From positions 5,580,001 through 5,644,000 of the forward strand of contig NC_079234.1 of assembly GCF_028502605.1 (NCBI RefSeq): DNA of 64,000 nucleotides, given 5' to 3'. The position numbers and the translations under genes were made by a program. Below, one piece after another: positions 24,661 to 35,990 of the stretch (the first letter of the stretch is position 1; each line of letters begins with the position of its first letter). The DNA comes from Trichoderma breve (taxonomy: Eukaryota > Ascomycota > Sordariomycetes > Hypocreales > Hypocreaceae). The notes under the pieces are model-generated. The model was not told the origin of the DNA. It worked only from the letters and a program-made list of their open reading frames with translations, and searched no databases.

Positions 24661-25954
24661 GAAGTTTCTCACGGCGTCAACTTCAACAAGCTCGGCCAGG
24701 GACAGGACAGGGCCTCCATTTTGCATCGGGCACTGGATCAAATTTGATGTGATGTGTTGGACGGTGCTGGATGGTGCCTAAACACCACCTACTAATGTAC
24801 TGTAGAGTAAGTGTGCATGTACGAGTACGGACACAGGTATGTAGGAGGATTACTGGATTCGAATGCTACCATCCACACGCAGCAGCTGAACAACCCGGTG
24901 GTACGACTATTTGATCATCCGGGTGCCTGCCTGGGGACTGTGCAGCCACTGGAGATGCTTGGGTCTGCATGTGTGTGATAAGATGCGGCATGCAATCAGA
25001 CTGAGTCTCTTCTCGTCTCCCCCGGGATTCATATTGGGGTCAGTCGATTCAATATTCTCGTGGGGCTGAGGTCCACGATGCCAGGAATGACCTCAGGTGC
25101 TGGGCGCCACAACGGCCCTTGAATATTGACACGGCACATGGAGCGAATCAAAGTTTAGGCTTAGGCTTAGATCCTAGCCTGCCCGTGGCCAGGATCGCTG
25201 GTGGGCATCTCCAAGTCTAAGCAACAATCCTCCGTATTACTCTTCTTATTAGTAGTATATGACGGATCGGATTCAGAGCCTGATCTCTCTCAGCGCTAAG
25301 ACGACTTACAAGCAAAAGCCAGTGTAATAGACTTTTACGAGGCACGCACCGAGGCTCGTCGGCTGGCTATCGGGACTTTTGACGGACTTTGGCTGGCAAC
25401 GATTCCCCTGGAGGCTGCAAACATGCATGATAAGACTAGCCAGTGGGGGATTGGCCGAAGCTGAGGTGGCTCAGGCACAGTTCCCTCTTCAGGCTGAACT
25501 AAGGCACGAGGAAGAAGCCAGCGAAAAAAAAATTAAAAAGGGCCGCTTGGTGTGTGGATGGGAAAATCGGGTGCGATTGACCGGCGTGGGCAGCCAAGTC
25601 GACGCCAATTTCTTAGTGTTGAGGGCAGAAACGGGCAACAATCAGCGGAGAGGGCGAGAGCGTACAAAGTATGTATTGCGGGAGACCTGAAACATGATGT
25701 GGTGTTGAGTTTTTGTCACCACCACGTTTTTTGGCTTGGCTTCCATTGTGTTTCCCCCTTGCCTTGCTGTTGCAACTCTGCGAGGTGTAAGCAAGCAAGC
25801 AATTGAAGTACTTACAGCATTGTGCAGCACATGTACACATGCGGTAGCATTCAAGGGCAAATCGTCATGCCACTTGTGAGCATTTCTAATTTTGTCGTGT
25901 CTTGCCGGCTCTTGGAAGCCGACTGACCATCCAACAACCAAACCAGCCTAGCCA

Positions 25955-25978
25955 TACACACGCACACGCACACGCACA
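25955..25978. repeat. CACACG microsatellite
   Basis: Three CACACG-type units in tandem lie within the gene desert. Confidence 0.7.
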
Positions 25979-28859
25979 GCTACCGTACCTTGTAATATTC
26001 CGTATTGCTACATTAAGTACTGCCTTGCTGAGCAAGGGATCCCCCCCGTTGCCGGCCCAGATAGACTTTTCACGGCCTGGTGTTGTCGTGCATCTTCCAT
26101 ACTTTGTATTACTTGTGCAGCTCCCTGGGCTGCTGCTACCAGGTACTGCTAGTAGTAATAATAGTTCAATGCAAGGAAGCGAGAGTGTCCAGCTCGCTGG
26201 CTTTGTCTCAAACCAAACCGCATGGAGACTCTCCCCTCTCAGTCTGCAGACCAAAGGTACTGTAATGACAGACACTTGCCAAGTGCTTATTTGTGGGCAA
26301 TGGATTCCGCGGTCCGTCTTGGCAACTGGAAATGCACCGAGTCTTTGGTTTTAGTTGGAGAAAACAACAATAAAACTCTATTGGCGGAGTGGTCAGCACC
26401 GGTTCAAACTAATTCTACCAGGGGCAAGAAAAAAGAAAGGAAACAAAAGAAAAACAAAAGAAGGGAAAAGGGAAAAAAACAGAGACGTCACATTCAATTG
26501 TTCCTTGCCACCACTTTGGATGCCTTCGTGCATGGAAAATGCCCCGCCACCGGAAAGCACAAAGTCGGCGGTGCAGTTGATTCGTTTCTACTTTTCTTGC
26601 TTGTGCAGACACGCACATACGAGCACACGCACCCACCGTTTTCCCTTTGCCATTACGAGTGCCCAGCATTTGCTATTCCACAGGGCTAATTCATGCAAGG
26701 CCAGCTCAATGCTACTATTGCTCCCACTGTTGGATGCGAGACTTGGGTCCAGATACACATCCTTCGATGTTCCGGGCGTCTATTGGCCGACACCCGCTGA
26801 GCTTCTTGCTCGGCAATGCTGGATAATCAATGCTCGTATCGTATCACTCACAGGTAGGTATCTAGTGATTCCTTACAAGTGAAAGAACCAACCACAGGCA
26901 CGTGGAATACAGGCCTCGGGTGTCGACAGTGCGGGCCCTTGCCTCTCATCTTGTCCATCCATCTGGTGATGCCAAGGGCAATGGAGCTGTCCTGGGCTAG
27001 AGATTTTCTCCCGAGCCAGCCCTCGCTCATGCTAATGCTCATGCATGGCGCTCAGGCCGCATCTCGTATCGGCAAAAGCGATCAAGCGGTGGTTGTACAA
27101 GTACGAGCACTCGTACATCCATGATCCGTACATACAAGGCCTCGGACGTGGATACTATTGTATTGGGATTGGATGCTAAGCCAGGCGCCTTTTCGCCGCG
27201 GCCAATAGACTGCGCCATGCCGCCAACGACATCCCGTCCAATTCCCACTCTCGGGGCATCCCAGCCGATCTCTTATCCACGCGGAATCGAATCGAGCCAA
27301 GGGGAGCATCAGCCGCACCGAGTTGCGAACTTATCAGCAGTCCCAGTCCCCCATCCTTGCCAGCGACAGGACACTAGCCCTTTGGCCCCCCCTGTCAGCG
27401 ACTCTGCGTTATCGTTTACATGCACTCGAACCTCCACGTACGATATGTACGCACATGCAGCTGAGCACACAGAAAAATTGCGCCTCGCCGTCGTTGAATG
27501 GCTGCCTTGGGGAGCGCCCCGAGTGCTCGTCTTGAACCCAGCGGCACCACATTGGGCTTAACATTGTCCGCTTTGGGGAGGATGCGTGCTGCGATGAGAA
27601 AGCAACCTACTGTAAACATTGCTCGATACGAAGTGCAGTGCATAGAACTATTTACGCCCAGTATGTGACGAGCAGGGGGAAACAGCGAATCCAAACAGTC
27701 GTCAACTCCAGAGAAGCTGGCTTCAACTGGGGTTACTCTGCGCTGGCTAATGCAGAGTATGTGTAGCGAGTCTGTACAGCCGCCCTTTGGTCCCCTGCCC
27801 CTACTTTTACTCCTACAGCACCGCATCGAGACCAACTAATAGCAGTATCAGGGAAAAGCAATACATACTCGTACACTACTAGTCATTTCAATGAGAAGCG
27901 GCTAGAATTGTCTATTACAAGGTCATAAAGGGGGCTTTTTGTGGCGTATCTACCGAGATTGTAAGGAGTATGTTGAATGTGAATAGACTCACTTGACATC
28001 AAGCCCAGCCCTGCATGGCCAAGAGCACGCGGCCATTTTCACGTAACTTGGCCGTATGTATATCACACCGCAGACAGCCACTCATGGTCGAAACGGGTAA
28101 TACAAATACAACACCCTCCAGATGTGGTGGATGCCAAGGGATTCGGAGAATCCAAGTTGCATGCATGAGTTTACTTGATACTTGTGTTCTCTCCTGGGGT
28201 GCGCCAAGGCGGCTGGCATGCAGCCTACATTTATTGGTGTATTGGTCTCAGCCGCTCAAGCCACATTAATATATTCCGTCTGCTGATTATGACTAAATGA
28301 AGCTATTGATAGTACTGGGCTCACCGCCAGAGACGATATTGCACTCAGGTTTGTTGGATGAAAGCCCAGGATTCTCATCTTTGATCTCTCTAGAGTACTA
28401 TTGTTCTTGGAAGGTGATCCAGAGAGCCATCGATGTATGCATGAAGGACATCTACGGCATTGAGTAGTTAATAGAGCAAATTAGTTCAAAGATTGGATAT
28501 AAAATTCCCATAGAATGATGTTGCTACAGTCAGCTTCGAGACATTGGGCTGAGGCGCCTTTGAATCCTTGATAGTACTCTGTACATATAGCATTTGACTT
28601 AAGCCTCCCCCGTAGCGCCCGATTTTCGTGCCCTTTTTGACGTCTGGTCTGGTGTGGGGTAGATGTATCCTTTATTCTTTCGAATACATGTTGGTTGAAA
28701 AAGAGAGCAATTGCTATAGTCTTCCTCTCAAGAGATCTGGACATGTTCTCATGCTTGGGTACTCAAGGGAGTAGCTACTAGGTACTCAGCACATCAAGTT
28801 GGCTATCCAGGATCCCAGCAACTGAATGGACTTTGAACATTAGAATCGGAAAGCAGTTT

Positions 28860-29065
28860 ATGTACTACAAATAAATACCTAGTTCGTCAAGTATCTGCTA
28901 CCAAAACTATGCATTCTCTAGTATCTATTACACCTACTTTCTCCAGTAACTGCCACTAAAACTGTGTTCGTCTAGTCCTCCGTATTATATGCCACACGGG
29001 ATGCTGAATAGCAAAATTGAGATGTAGAATAGGCGCCCCGTTAGTTTTTAGTATAGTACCAAAAA
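28860..29065 (-). repeat. Dispersed TAGTA-rich repeat, copy C (inverted)
   Basis: Read on the minus strand it begins with AATTTTGCTATTCAGCATCCC, then GTGTGGCAT, continues through a core with AATAGATACTAGAGAA, and ends GTAGCAGATACTTGACGAAC followed by TAGGTATTTATT. The ends match copies A and D (GTAGCAAAAACTTGAAGAAC and GACGAACCAGATAAGTATC). It is the only copy in the opposite orientation. Confidence 0.58.
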
Positions 29066-29938
29066 GCTGATTAATTGTTCGATGCATTGTATGTAAATTT
29101 CATGATTTCATGAAGCTACAGGGTAGCATCACCATAAAAGCCGCCCGCTCCACCTAGGTGTACCTGTTTACCTCTTACTGCCAACTACCATGTAAGTCTC
29201 AATTTACCAATTTTACCTCACTGCTGTGGAACATGAGAAGAAAAAGAAGAAAAATTCCTTGTTGGTCATTCATCGACTCCGCAGTTGGCGCACCGCCCCC
29301 ATTCTTACCCGTATAGAGATGAATTGCAGGGCAGATTACTGAGTACAAACTCTCCCACCTAATTATTGCTCGCAATAAGCCCACAGGACTACATACGCCC
29401 CTGGATTTGAGTCAACAAACGACAAAAAACCCTCGATACTTGTTGCAGTATTAGGAAGGCTGACTCCATCATGCTGCTATTACGACTATGACTCTTAGAA
29501 AACTTCATTTAATACAGACGGTTGGATTGGCCAATTTTACCTTCTCCGCAATCTCAGTGACTCACACGTCTTGTCTTAGCAGCCAAAAAACGATGCCTTT
29601 GTCAGCAGCCGTTGCGTGAGGCTTTGCCGCTTTGCCACACAAGGCACTGAGACCCACCAAAGTTTCGATGAATTTCAAAGATTCCATCTTTCCAATATCA
29701 AGGCCACGAGCGCTCCTTTGGCGCATCGCCGTAACTTTCAACTTCATTTCATCACTTTGCATTTCATTTGTTCGGATTGTTAGTACTCGTCGTTTTGTGC
29801 GATAGCGCGATATCGCCTTGCTTGGAGTCTCAGACTCAGATACGCCTTCTCACTCAGCCCTACCAACTTTTCATGCACCACGACGATCAAATCACAAATC
29901 AACGACAAGGAAGCTCTCTTCAGAGCTCAGCTGTAATC

Positions 29939-32900
29939 ATGCCCGAAGGCGAGGCTTCACAAGCTCAAAATCAGGCGCAAGGTGCCTCTAGAGGGGCTTC
30001 ACGAGCTCGTAGAGGCAGGGGTCGTGGCGGCAGAGGACGAGGACATCACACAGGTTCCACTCAAGGAACTCAAGGGCAGCCAGCCTCTCAGACCGAGAGT
30101 TCAGAGAACCCTCCCACACCCACTGCAGCTCCATCACAACAGGAAGCATCATCCTCTTCAAACCCTTCAAGAGCATCTCGCGGAGGAAGAGGCGGCAGAA
30201 GAGGGCCGCGGCAGGGCGAGCGAGGTGGCGCCAGGCAAAGCGCCCCTCGAGGTCCGCAGCCGGGCCCGACACGGCGATTTGGCGGCCACCTCACCGTTGA
30301 AGCGGACGAAACGCCATCAGATGCTCTTTCATTAAGTGCGGAAGCTCCTGAGTTTGTTCCTGGTCAGCCAGTATTACCGAGGGCGTAAGTAGCCTAATCA
30401 CGCAGCACACCACCTTGTATCCGTAAGCTTTGTAGTAGTTACTGATTGCCGTAACCATTTAGCAAGCCAAGACAGAGTGAGGCCTCTAAACAGCCCGAGG
30501 TGAAGCTCCCAAAGTCAACTGCCGCAGACCTTGGAACTAGGATTCATGAGGACATCAGCCATGGAAACTATGAGTGCGCAGTGTGCACGGACGAGGTCCT
30601 TCGCAAGTCTCACGTGTGGTCCTGCAATGTTTGTTGGACAGTTGTTCATCTCAAGTGTGCCAAGAAGTGGTACCACAACCAAATGAAGCAGAATGCTGCC
30701 CGGCCGCCAACAGAGTCTCAGCCGGAGAATTTATGGAGATGCCCTGGATGTAATTCCAAGCTGTCCGATGAACCGGGCTCGTATCACTGCTGGTGTGGGA
30801 AAGATATCAACCCGAGGCCCTCAAGCACATCGCTCCCGCCGCATTCCTGTGGACAGACGTGCTCAAAGCCTCGAGGAACGTGCCCACATCCTTGCGGCCT
30901 TCAATGTCACGCCGGGCCATGTCCCCCGTGTGGTCTTGTGGGCCCTACGCAGTCTTGCTTTTGCGGGAAGAATACCTCGCAGAAGCTGTGCAGAGAGACC
31001 GACTACGAAAATGGTTGGAGCTGCCAGGAGATCTGCGGTGATCTTTTGCCCTGCGGAGAGCACTTTTGCCCAAACCCATGTCATCCCGGACTCTGTGGAG
31101 ATTGCGATCTCAAGGTTGAAGCAAAGTGTTACTGCGGGCGTGTCGAGAAGAAAATCCCTTGCTTTGAGCGGCAGGATGTGCAGTCTTCATATAGTGTAGA
31201 TGACGCCTCATGGTTTGAGGGCTCTTTCAGCTGCCTCACGCCTTGTGAGAGGAAATTCGATTGCGGGACTCACAGTTGCTCTGCGACCTGCCACGCCCAG
31301 GACGAGCAACCGGCCCATTGCCCCTATTCCCCAGACGTGGTTACACACTGCCCTTGTGGCAAGACGCCTCTTGAGAATTTCCTGCAGGCTCCAAGGCAAT
31401 CTTGCGAGGATCCGGTGCCTCACTGTGATAGAGTTTGTGAAAAGCTCCTCCCTTGTGGCCACCTCTGCAAGGCCAAATGTCATACCGGTGATTGTGGATT
31501 TTGTATGGAGGTGATTGATATCTCGTGTCGATGTGGGCGGACCACATCTACATCCGTATGTCATCAGGGAGATGTCCAACAGCCGTGGTGTATGAGAACA
31601 TGCCAGGCGAATCTGAGCTGCGGCCGTCACAAGTGTGGCGAGCGCTGCTGTCCAGGAGAGAAGAAGGCTGCGGAGAGACAGGCAGCGAACAAAAGGAAAA
31701 ATCGACCGGCAGCAGAATCTGCTGTCGAAGCCGAGCACATCTGCATTCGGACGTGTGGACGGCCGCTGAAATGCGGCAGCCATGACTGCCAGCAGATATG
31801 CCATCGCGGAGCATGCGCAAGCTGCCCCGAAGCCATTTTCCATGAGATCAGCTGCAACTGTGGCCGAACGGTGCTTCAACCGCCGCAGCCCTGCGGGACT
31901 CATGCCCCCGAGTGTCGATTTAACTGCCCGAGGCGACCAGCTTGCGGACACCCACCCGTTGAGCATAATTGCCATATGGACGACATAACTTGTCCCAAGT
32001 GCCCGTTCTTGGTAGACAAGTGGTGTGCTTGCGGCAAGGAGAAGCTGCACAGCCAGCCCTGCCACCTTCAAGCGGCGCACTGCGGCCGACCTTGCGGGAA
32101 GAGCTTGAAGTGCGGGTACGTGACATGTGTTTCTTTTATGTTTCTGTTGAACTACCCATCAGGGTTCTCGGCATTTACTGATATGGTATTTCTAGATTAC
32201 ACAAGTGCCGGAAATTATGTCATAGACCAGGAGAGTGCGAGGATAGTGCCAGTTCTAGTCAGACCTGCGGCCAAGTCTGCGGCAAGACAAAGCTATTCTG
32301 TGACCATGCTTGCCCGAATCCATGCCATGGTCAGACTCGTAAGTCCAATATGAAGCCAAAGCCAACTGAAAGCAGAGCAGAAGAGTTTCTAACCCAATTC
32401 TACACAGCTTGCAACGAATCAGCCCCTTGTACAGCCAAGACGACAATCGCTTGTCCCTGTGGCCTGCGTAAACAGGACGTCAAGTGTCTCGCCAGCAGCT
32501 CCAATCCTACGCCATCTCGCCCCGAGCTTAAATGTGACGACGAGTGTCTTCGCTTAGAGCGAAACAGGCGTCTTGCCGCGGCTCTCAACATCGATCCTGC
32601 CTCTCACGCTAATGATCACGTTCCCTACTCGGACACGACTCTTCGTCTTTTCAAGGAGAACCTTGCCTGGGCAGAGACCCAGGAGCGCGAGTTCCGGGTC
32701 TTTTCCAAGAGCCCCAACGAGCAACGACTGAGATATAAGCCGATGCCCAACCATCAGCGGCAGTTTTTGCATGTACTGGCCCAAGACTACGGGCTGGAGA
32801 GCAAAAGCGAGGATCTCGAGCCGTATCGCTACGTCGTCGTCTGGAAAGGCGCCAAGTTTGTCTCTGCACCGAGCAAGACACTGGCGCAGTGCGTCAAGAT

Positions 32901-33489
32901 TAGAGACTCGCAGGCGGCAGAGGCAGCGGCCGCTGCCGCTGCCAACTCGAGAGCCCCGACTCCTCCCCCTCTTGTTATAGTTGATCCGTTCAACGCATTT
33001 CTCCTCACTTCTCCTCGGTTTGGCCTTACCATGGAAGATGTCGACGCCGCTATTCGCGCCGACCTCGCAAGCCAGACGGCCTTTCACTTCAAGACGGCGT
33101 TCTTGCCTTCAGATGAGATTCTCATCCGCGCCACGGCGCACTACTCGTCTTTCCTCACGCCTGCCGCCGTCGAGCAGGCCTTGCAGAACATGAAACCTCG
33201 CCTCGAGAGCACAATCAAGCGCCTCGACGTTGCGGGCAACATCTTGCTCTGCCACGTCGACGATAACGAAAACATCTCGCGCAGAGAAGATATTAGCAAG
33301 AACGATGCCTCGGGCTGGAGCGCCGTCGCGGGACGGGCCGCGGCGAAGAAGGACGAGGTCAAGGTGGAAACACCGGCGGCCTCGGGCGGCGGATCTGGAA
33401 AACGACTGCTGCTGGGGCTGAAGAAGAAGAAGGCTGTGACGCCGAGTGCGTCTTGGACGGCGCAGCTTGATGGGGATGTTGAGTGTTGA
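29939..33489 (+). CDS. NF-X1-type zinc-finger transcriptional regulator (FAP1 homologue) with RING and R3H domains
   Basis: Exons 29939-30384, 30463-32115, 32196-32338 and 32408-33489 join in frame to 1107 residues. An RGG/Arg-Gly-Ser-rich N-terminus (about 1-130) precedes a RING-like domain opening CAVCTDEVLRKSHVWSC. A long array of NF-X1 fingers follows, with repeating CG-x-H-x-C and C-x-CG units up to about residue 770. The C-terminus has an R3H domain (HQRQFLHVLAQDYGLESKSED with following EPYRYVVV) that binds single-stranded nucleic acid, then a low-complexity tail. Yeast FAP1 binds FKBP12 and affects rapamycin response; animal NFX1 represses promoters and ubiquitinates. The role here is inferred from the family. 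The first in-frame ATG after the upstream stop context (29939) is preferred to a longer frame beginning near 29768, which uses a non-ATG start and translates likely 5' UTR. Confidence 0.93.
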
Positions 33490-34607
33490 TTTTAGGCGCG
33501 GGGATGGGAGTTTTCTTATAGAAGGTGATTACGAGGTTCACTATGGCGGCATTGCATTGGTCATGGATATCAAACAGGATTTTCCATCGAAATACTGGCA
33601 AGTAGGAGATACGTGTATTAGAAGCTGTATATCCAACTTGATGAGCTCAAGTAATTGGAAACAGCTTCTTGCTGGATATAGTAGATATACGCAGTGGACA
33701 ACATGCATATGCATAAAGCCCACCAAAAGAACTCAGAAAACAAAGGAGAAAAAAAAAGTCGAAAAATATCAAGTCAAAAAAACATTATAATTATTTAATT
33801 ATCCTCTTTCTCATACGCCGTATCCCATCTATGAATGTTAAACCGCCCCCCAATTCTAGGACCTAAGCAAAAATAACCCATCTCCATATAGTAACCCGCC
33901 CTCTAAAAAAAATCCCCACGCTACTTTTTTTTGGTTGTTGGCCGTTGTCGTACCCGTAATGTACTGATATATGCTGCTGCTGCTGCTACCTACCTCATCA
34001 TGCAGATGTATAAAAAAGAAAAGAGTGATCCCAGAGAGAGAATAAAGAAAAATGATAAAAAAGCAATAAGCCGACCAATAATAGGTATCGCTTCCAACAC
34101 GCGTCGTTTTTTGTTCACCAGTGGAGAAACACAGGTGTGCGTGTATGAAAAAAAAGTGATGCGCACAAAAAAAAAAAAAAATTGCGTTGAGCAGCCGAAA
34201 AATTAAAATTCGTTGCACATGGGAATAAAACCATCTCCCTCTTCAAGTAATAAGAAGATGCAGATAACAAAAAAACAACAAGACTCATGTAGATGTTCGG
34301 GCTGGGTATAATCACGCGACGCTTCTTCCCTCCACACACACTCCAATATTATCGTCACATGGGCACGGGAACCACATACATCCCACACGCTTGGCCTGTC
34401 TCGCCTCGGGCCGCCCTCTTTTCTATCTAGCTGACATCTCCCATTTGCTGCGTCTGCTGTGCGTATACGGAGTCAGCATGCAAAAAAGAAGACGCGTCAG
34501 AGCGTTTCTGCAGAGGCCCGTTGATGCAGCTATCGCCATGCTCCGCTGGGACGGGATATATATGCCTGAACGGTGGTTATATCACGAACAGGCGAGGTGC
34601 AGCTCCA
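33490..34607. other. Shared 3' region between two convergent genes
   Basis: It separates the stop codons of the NF-X1 gene (+) and the BEM46-like gene (-). It is AT-rich with homopolymer A tracts (for example 34167-34181) and a GCTGCTGCTGC run near 33972. Frames here are short. I see no gene, only likely 3' UTRs. Confidence 0.6.
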
Positions 34608-35990
34608 TCACTGGCTTTTGCCGTCCGTGATGGGTGCGCTGCTGCCCAGGGCGTCAGCTATAAACTCCGAGATGGCCTCGAAGTAACCCTCCTCTAGCAC
34701 ACTCGAGTTGTGATCGCCACCAGGGAATGTCTTCCACGTCTTGTTGGGGGAGGTGGAGACATTGTACAGTTGGGTCATATGACTGGGACTGGACATATAT
34801 ATCTTGTCAGTTTTTGATATCCGGCACTCGTATTTGGAGAAAAACAGGTTGTTTTGGGTGGGATCGTTCAGGGTTTGATGAAAAGGTTTTTAATCAGAGC
34901 CAGGTGAATGGTTTCAGATTTTGTGGATGATATGTTCATCATATGATCCGGGGAGGAAGAATGCAAGAAGACAAGAAAGAGTAGAGTTTAACTTACGGGA
35001 CAATCTCATCTTGCAGTCCGCTGAGGAACAAGATAGGAATCTTGTCAATGGACGGCAAGAGGGATTCGCTGCGCCATACCTGGTGGCACAGCAGAGTAAA
35101 GTATTTGGCAGGTGGAAGAACCGAGGGAATAAGTTTGCGCATGGAGAGAAAAGTATTTTCCAGCACCAGACCCGCAATGTCGCCCCGGTCCTGGTTCTTG
35201 GCCACTAACTTGATGCTGACGGCTCCACCGAGGCTCTGGCCGTAAACAACAAACCGGTGGTTCCTCGTCTCTGCTCGCTCGCGCAGGTAGTTGAGCCCGG
35301 TCTGGGCGTCGATTCCCAAGCCCGCCTCGTCTGGCTCGCCCGTGGAGGCGCCGTATCCTCGATACTCGAGCATGAAGACGTTGCACCCAATCATGTTGAT
35401 GAAGACGCGCGCGATGGGGAGGCGGTGACCGATATTGCCTGCATTTCCGTGGAACATGAGGATTGTGATGTCCGAGTTCTTGCCGCCACGGGGGCCGCGA
35501 ATGTAGTAAGCCGAGAGCTTCTCGCCATCGTCGGTGGGGATTACCAGCTCTTCGAAATCCTTGATTCCGAACTGCGTAGGTCGTGGGATGTCGGTTCGAG
35601 AGTTTGGCGGCATATGAGAGGGATAAATGAGCGCCCTGCACGGTGAATTGTCAGCTCGATGCCCGCGATGGAGGAGGAATGCCAATGCCAGCGCCGACGT
35701 TGGACGGTGGGGGGAGTAAGAGTAAGCTCGACGCACTTTTGTTTAAAGTAGAGGAGGGATGTGAGGATGGCGACAATGCCCTGTTGAGTCACGGTTCGCG
35801 GTCAGTCGAAATTCTCTCCAATCGCAATGGCACGATGCAGACGCAGAGGCAGACGCAGATGCAGACGCAAATGCACAATGCAGGATGCAAAATGTCGCTG
35901 GCTTACCGTTGATGCCAGAGCTGGCAGGCGCATGTAGCCCGCCGCAGAGGTCAGGAAAGAGGCGGTCTGGCCAAAGTAGCCGTTCGCCAT
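34608..35990 (-). CDS. BEM46/ABHD13-like membrane-anchored alpha/beta hydrolase
   Basis: Exons 35990-35907, 35780-35737, 35635-34997 and 34788-34608 join to 315 residues. The start MANGYFGQTASF is favoured; an in-frame ATG upstream at 36056 would add a low-complexity Asn/His-rich stretch of 22 residues. An N-terminal hydrophobic segment (LPALASTGIVAILTSLLYF) likely anchors it in the membrane. The hydrolase core has HGNAGNIGHR (oxyanion region), the nucleophile elbow GQSLGGA, the acid Asp in LQDEIVP, and the base His in PGGDHNSS. BEM46 proteins are conserved in eukaryotes and in Neurospora affect ascospore germination and polarity; the substrate is unknown. At the last intron two AG acceptors lie six bases apart; the upstream one restores the family sequence DEIVPPSHMTQ. 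Intron 1 carries a minisatellite. Confidence 0.92.
35834..35877. repeat. GCAGACGCAGA-type minisatellite inside the first intron of the BEM46-like gene
   Basis: About six imperfect units of GCAGACGCAGATGCA lie within the 126-nt intron 35906-35781. The unit length is close to six, so copy-number change would alter intron length in small steps. Confidence 0.75.

Larger units (their letters stand above)
23592..29938. other. Gene desert of about 6.3 kb with one dispersed repeat copy
   Basis: No frame here shows a domain, signal peptide or consistent splice pattern; those at 24034-24462, 25902-26354 and 27121-27561 overlap frames on other strands and read as random. Landmarks are an AGCAGAGCTTAGC tandem repeat (about 24611-24660), a CACACG microsatellite (25955-25978), scattered GTAC-rich words and repeat copy C (about 28860-29065). 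A tRNA-like string near 26380-26415 does not fold. The last 400 bases are the promoter and 5' UTR of the NF-X1 gene. Confidence 0.55.

Noticed and set aside
26372..26420. A tRNA-like string (TTGGCGGAGTGG...GGTTCAAACT)
   Set aside because: The A-box and B-box-like words are only about 15 bases apart and no cloverleaf forms.
29768..29938. Upstream extension of the NF-X1 frame
   Set aside because: Begins at a non-ATG codon and the segment translates like 5' UTR; the ATG at 29939 starts the RGG-rich conserved N-terminus.
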